Shown here: positions 61,075-64,000 of the stretch, in pieces | Position numbering within the stretch: position 1 is the first letter of the stretch | Layout of the letters: each line of letters opens with the position of its first letter | Assembly (NCBI RefSeq): GCF_000786105.1 | Contig: NZ_JTEV01000003.1 | Span: forward strand, 62,001 to 126,000 | Length of the DNA stretch: 64,000 nt | Direction of reading: 5' to 3' | Origin: Bdellovibrio sp. ArHS | GTDB taxonomy: Bacteria; Bdellovibrionota; Bdellovibrionia; Bdellovibrionales; Bdellovibrionaceae | The notes under the pieces: model-generated | The model's database searches: none | What the model saw: only the letters and a program-made list of their open reading frames with translations | What the model was told of the DNA's origin: nothing | Translations under genes and position numbers: made by a program

Positions 61075-61196
61075 GAACCCTCCCGGTGACAGCATGTCGC
61101 AGCATCCTCGCCGCTAGTTGTCGATTACTTTAATAATTTCGAGGGCCTGTGTCTTTGTCAAGACTGGTAAGTTTGGCTCAGCGCGAAAGGGGGACT

Positions 61197-61236
61197 CCCA
61201 TCGCCCAGAGGAGGGGGATCCTGAGAGGGCGATGGG
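61197..61236. repeat. 10-base-pair hairpin in the gap before the surface protein gene
   Basis: CCCATCGCCC and GGGCGATGGG pair perfectly with a 20-base loop that itself contains GGATCC. There is no T tract. It may mark the 3' end of the surface-protein message. Confidence 0.45.
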
Positions 61237-61279
61237 GCTTCAGCACTCATTTGTACGACTCCCCAAAGCTCTGAAGAGG

Positions 61280-64000
61280 TTAAAAACCCGTGATTTGTAA
61301 AGCACTGCCAATGACGCCTTCAGGACCCGAAGGCGTGTTGAAGGCCATATAGTAACCGACCACCAGGCTGACGGGGATGACATAACCCAAAGTAGTTTCA
61401 AGTTTCAGTTCTAAGCCCGAGCTCCAAAACCAGCGTTTCATGTCCACGGATTCATAAATGGATCTGATGTCGTTCACGAACAGACCATCCGCGGCGGCGC
61501 CATCAGCGATAATGGCTGCGGAAAGACGACGCAGGAACAGAGGATCTGTGCCCGAGCCCCGATAAAAATCAAGCACCGGCAAACGATACTCGGCGTTTAC
61601 GACCCACATGTTTTTACCGAAGAGCTGTCCACGTTTATAACCGCGCAAAATATACTGAGGTAAAGGACTGTCAGGGATAAACACCAACGGTTCGGTGGAA
61701 ACACCATAGATGGCGGAGACTTTCTCAGGAGTGTAGGCCGCATTGGTTCTTAACATCAGTGCATGATGTTTGGGCAGATATCGAGACAGATAAACTTCTC
61801 CGCCTGCTAAAAATTGCGAATGGCTAAGGTAGCCTTCTTGTTCTAGGTAATCATAGGCCCCCAGATAAGCACCACCTCCGGTTTCAGGAGAAATCTGTGC
61901 TCCGGCTTTGGAGTAATTGGCGTGACTGAGCATCACGTAGGGGCCTGTGCGTTTGGTCTCTGTCGTGGTGGTCTCGCGCTCTAAGTATTGCCAGCCAATT
62001 TGCAGATTGGTGTATTTCGAAATCCAGAACATGCTTGGCAGAAGAGCCGCCGCCAGACCGTAGTCATTCAGTTCGTTTGTAACGGTGCCCAGATAAGAAC
62101 TGCGCTTGTAGGCTAACGTCGTCCAGGGCAGAGCCGTTGTCTGATTTAAATAAGTTCCGAGAAGACTTCCGCGGTTCAGCCCCGTATCCCACGATCCGAT
62201 TAGGGTGTAACTGTGCTTTTTTAATGGATCAAATCCCGAGGTTTGCGCAGTTAGAATGATGCCAGTTTCGCTGGAAGAACCCGAAACGAATGGCATCCAG
62301 TACTGAGGCCACAGGTAGCCATACGGCGAGTAGTCCTGTAACGAAGACTGGCTTAGGGCGGCCCGCGCTTCTTCCAGACTTTTTTCATTCGGCGCAATCG
62401 GAGGATAACGATCGGCCATCAGACCGTTGACTTCCGGAATTTGCGAGGGCGTGTTCTGCCATTCGCTAGCGGGAATCGCCACGACCTTGGGACCTTGTGA
62501 GGTCATGTGTGTGGCAAAAAGATCTTTGCTAAGCGGATCGTAGTCGGCGGTGAAGAAAGCCGTCAGGGTGTTGGTGATAGGGCGCGCGGTTTTTAAGCTA
62601 GGATCTGCCAAATAAAGATTTAAAACTCCGCTATTTCCCGAGGTGAATAAAAGGCCTTCCGGGGTCTTCTTGGCGAAGCGCACATTTTTGTATTGTGGAA
62701 AAAGAACGTCCGTCTTTTGCGTCGAAAGGGAGTGGCTGTAAAGGTGTTCAGAGCCATCGACTTTGCGCAAAGAAAAAAGCAGGACGTCTTCATTCCAAAA
62801 CAGTGGATAGGAAATTCTTTGCTGAAAATCGGGGGAATAGACCGTCTGCTCTGTCCAGGAGCCATCCTGTTCTCGCAAAACACCCAGATGAGTTTTCCCG
62901 CCCTCCAGTTTTACAAAGACAATGGCCTTTCCGTCGGGCGAAACCGCAGGCTCGCGACCGCGCAGATGCGTGGTCAGGCGTTCTGCCTTTTTGGTGTTCA
63001 GATCATAGGTGTGCAAATCGGAATAGCGTTCAATGCGGTTCACATAGTCAATTTTATCGTAAACAATTTTTGCGGAGTTCGGGAACCAACTGATGCGCTG
63101 GATGCTGCCAGTGGGCGGTCCATCCTGCTGCGCGGACGGAGTGAAATCCTGATTGAACTTTTCGACGGTGTCGGCGCTTTTGGCATCCAGGAAACTTTGT
63201 GCGGCGGTTTCACGGGTGATGATTTTAATGGCGCGCGAATTGGCGTCGTCTTCCGTGACCACGGCCAAGTGTTTTCCATCGGGGGAAATGCTGGGAGCGG
63301 TGACCGAGATGAAAGTATTTTTGGGAATGATGACGTTGGTGACTTTAACTTCGCGGATCGTTTTCAACTGATTTTGCGCGCGCACGGCGACTTCGTTCAG
63401 CATGTCGTTGTACTGGGCGGTGTAATTCATGCCCAAAATTTCCTTCGCGGGGGTCTCAATAAAATACGGGACACGGCCGCCCTGTCTTTCGTTCAAATCT
63501 TTTGCAATGTGCAGGCCCTTTTCGGAAAACATCTGACTCCACATCAGCGAGCCAAAAAGATAAGGACGCATGCCCTCTGGCCAGGTGGGAATGACCTCGT
63601 TCACTTCCGCGATATCGTAAGAATGAAAGGTTTGATCTTCCACCATCGCGCGAATTGTCGCATCTTGATAGAAAGACCGCAGACGCCCGTGGTTGCCGAG
63701 GCGGGTTTCCATTTCGACAGCGACGCCTTCTTTCCACCATGTGGGCAAAAGAATGTTCGGGGCGATGATGTTTCCGAAGACAAAACGCAAAGGCTTCATG
63801 ATTCCGTTGGCGGGTTCAAAATTCAGAATGTGAGTGTATTCGTGGGCAAGAAGTTCAAAAGCCCAGTCGCCCGTGTCAGCAAGGCTCTCTTCCGGACCGG
63901 GTAAGACTGGATAGGCCATAATGTGAGGATAAGGAATGCGAGTGGCATATCCATTTGTGACATCCGTTTTGTCGTTTATAATGACGATGGTTTTTTCGGG
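61280..64000 (-). CDS. Surface protein: zinc metallopeptidase, WD40-like propeller and C-terminal barrel (partial)
   Basis: The 5' end lies beyond the right edge; the open frame runs uninterrupted to base 64000, giving 906 visible residues. Near the edge HEYTH (63830-63844) followed by WWKEGVAVEME fits an HExxH...E(G)xA zinc peptidase. The next about 350 residues repeat PD40/WD40-like blades (ISPDGKHLAVVTEDD, VSPDGKAIVFVKLEGG). The last about 350 residues have alternating strands ending in ALQITGF, as in outer-membrane barrels of the BamA/surface-antigen type. It looks like a secreted or surface peptidase anchored by a barrel. Confidence 0.82.
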   Translation of the reverse strand, partial: PEKTIVIINDKTDVTNGYATRIPYPHIMAYPVLPGPEESLADTGDWAFELLAHEYTHILNFEPANGIMKPLRFVFGNIIAPNILLPTWWKEGVAVEMETRLGNHGRLRSFYQDATIRAMVEDQTFHSYDIAEVNEVIPTWPEGMRPYLFGSLMWSQMFSEKGLHIAKDLNERQGGRVPYFIETPAKEILGMNYTAQYNDMLNEVAVRAQNQLKTIREVKVTNVIIPKNTFISVTAPSISPDGKHLAVVTEDDANSRAIKIITRETAAQSFLDAKSADTVEKFNQDFTPSAQQDGPPTGSIQRISWFPNSAKIVYDKIDYVNRIERYSDLHTYDLNTKKAERLTTHLRGREPAVSPDGKAIVFVKLEGGKTHLGVLREQDGSWTEQTVYSPDFQQRISYPLFWNEDVLLFSLRKVDGSEHLYSHSLSTQKTDVLFPQYKNVRFAKKTPEGLLFTSGNSGVLNLYLADPSLKTARPITNTLTAFFTADYDPLSKDLFATHMTSQGPKVVAIPASEWQNTPSQIPEVNGLMADRYPPIAPNEKSLEEARAALSQSSLQDYSPYGYLWPQYWMPFVSGSSSETGIILTAQTSGFDPLKKHSYTLIGSWDTGLNRGSLLGTYLNQTTALPWTTLAYKRSSYLGTVTNELNDYGLAAALLPSMFWISKYTNLQIGWQYLERETTTTETKRTGPYVMLSHANYSKAGAQISPETGGGAYLGAYDYLEQEGYLSHSQFLAGGEVYLSRYLPKHHALMLRTNAAYTPEKVSAIYGVSTEPLVFIPDSPLPQYILRGYKRGQLFGKNMWVVNAEYRLPVLDFYRGSGTDPLFLRRLSAAIIADGAAADGLFVNDIRSIYESVDMKRWFWSSGLELKLETTLGYVIPVSLVVGYYMAFNTPSGPEGVIGSALQITGF

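Noticed and set aside
62693-63904. 403-residue plus-strand frame opposite the surface peptidase gene
   Set aside because: Its sequence has no domain or sensible composition and is a mirror of the real coding frame, which shows HEYTH and propeller repeats.

Overview
The window is most consistent with the chromosome of a predatory deltaproteobacterium-like organism (Bdellovibrio or a close relative). This is inferred from the mix of multiple short flagellins, many lipoproteins, many hybrid histidine kinases, secreted peptidases and cell-wall enzymes, not from a marker gene. There is no rRNA, tRNA, CRISPR array or prophage. Genes are dense on both strands and often overlap by 1-8 bases. GTG and TTG starts are common.

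Layout. 1-2709: end of an operon with an imelysin and a di-haem DUF1111 oxidoreductase (periplasmic iron/copper type). 2710-3080: a non-coding stretch with stacked hairpins and a strong terminator. 3081-8535: a compact chemotaxis operon (CheA without a P2 domain, a CheW-like protein, a CheD-receiver-CheB fusion whose esterase triad is degraded) followed by an aldehyde-dehydrogenase-like protein that has also lost key residues. 8585-15807: a zinc-ribbon protein, a collagen-like lipoprotein, a hybrid kinase, the elbB-ddl pair, and a GNAT-lipoprotein pair. 15964-20500: ferredoxin, endonuclease III, a DoxX-like protein and the thiamine transporter thiBPQ, apparently one transcription unit. 20497-30431: a large hybrid kinase and a run of envelope and secreted proteins (3D-domain lipoprotein, alpha/beta hydrolase, two proteins that look like clan CD cysteine peptidases, an outer-membrane barrel, a DUF1460 amidase-like protein).

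30432-33900 holds two flagellin genes, each with a recognisable sigma-28 (FliA) promoter and a long leader, separated by a REP-associated tyrosine transposase element bounded by 27-base inverted repeats. 33915-36547: a PQQ sugar dehydrogenase, a small basic protein and a papain-like protease. 36607-49554: a flagellar filament set (flaG, fliD, fliS, a chaperone-like gene) that runs into a sigma-54-type promoter, a TPR protein, a small Rossmann protein, two long GT9 glycosyltransferases, a helical protein, a histidine kinase and a receiver, then rsmD, coaD and an aminotransferase. I read 39546-44976 as a candidate flagellar glycosylation or assembly module.

49605-64000: a von Willebrand A lipoprotein, a DUF2802 coiled-coil protein, an SRPBCC protein, a 2579-residue lipoprotein (Ig-like repeats, Calx-beta, 22 RCC1-type repeats), a protein of unknown function, and a surface metallopeptidase/beta-propeller/barrel protein cut by the window edge.

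A thread through the window is a set of FliA-like promoter candidates in front of cheA, both flagellins, flaG, the papain-like protease and the giant RCC1 lipoprotein. This suggests that motility and surface or predation functions are expressed together.
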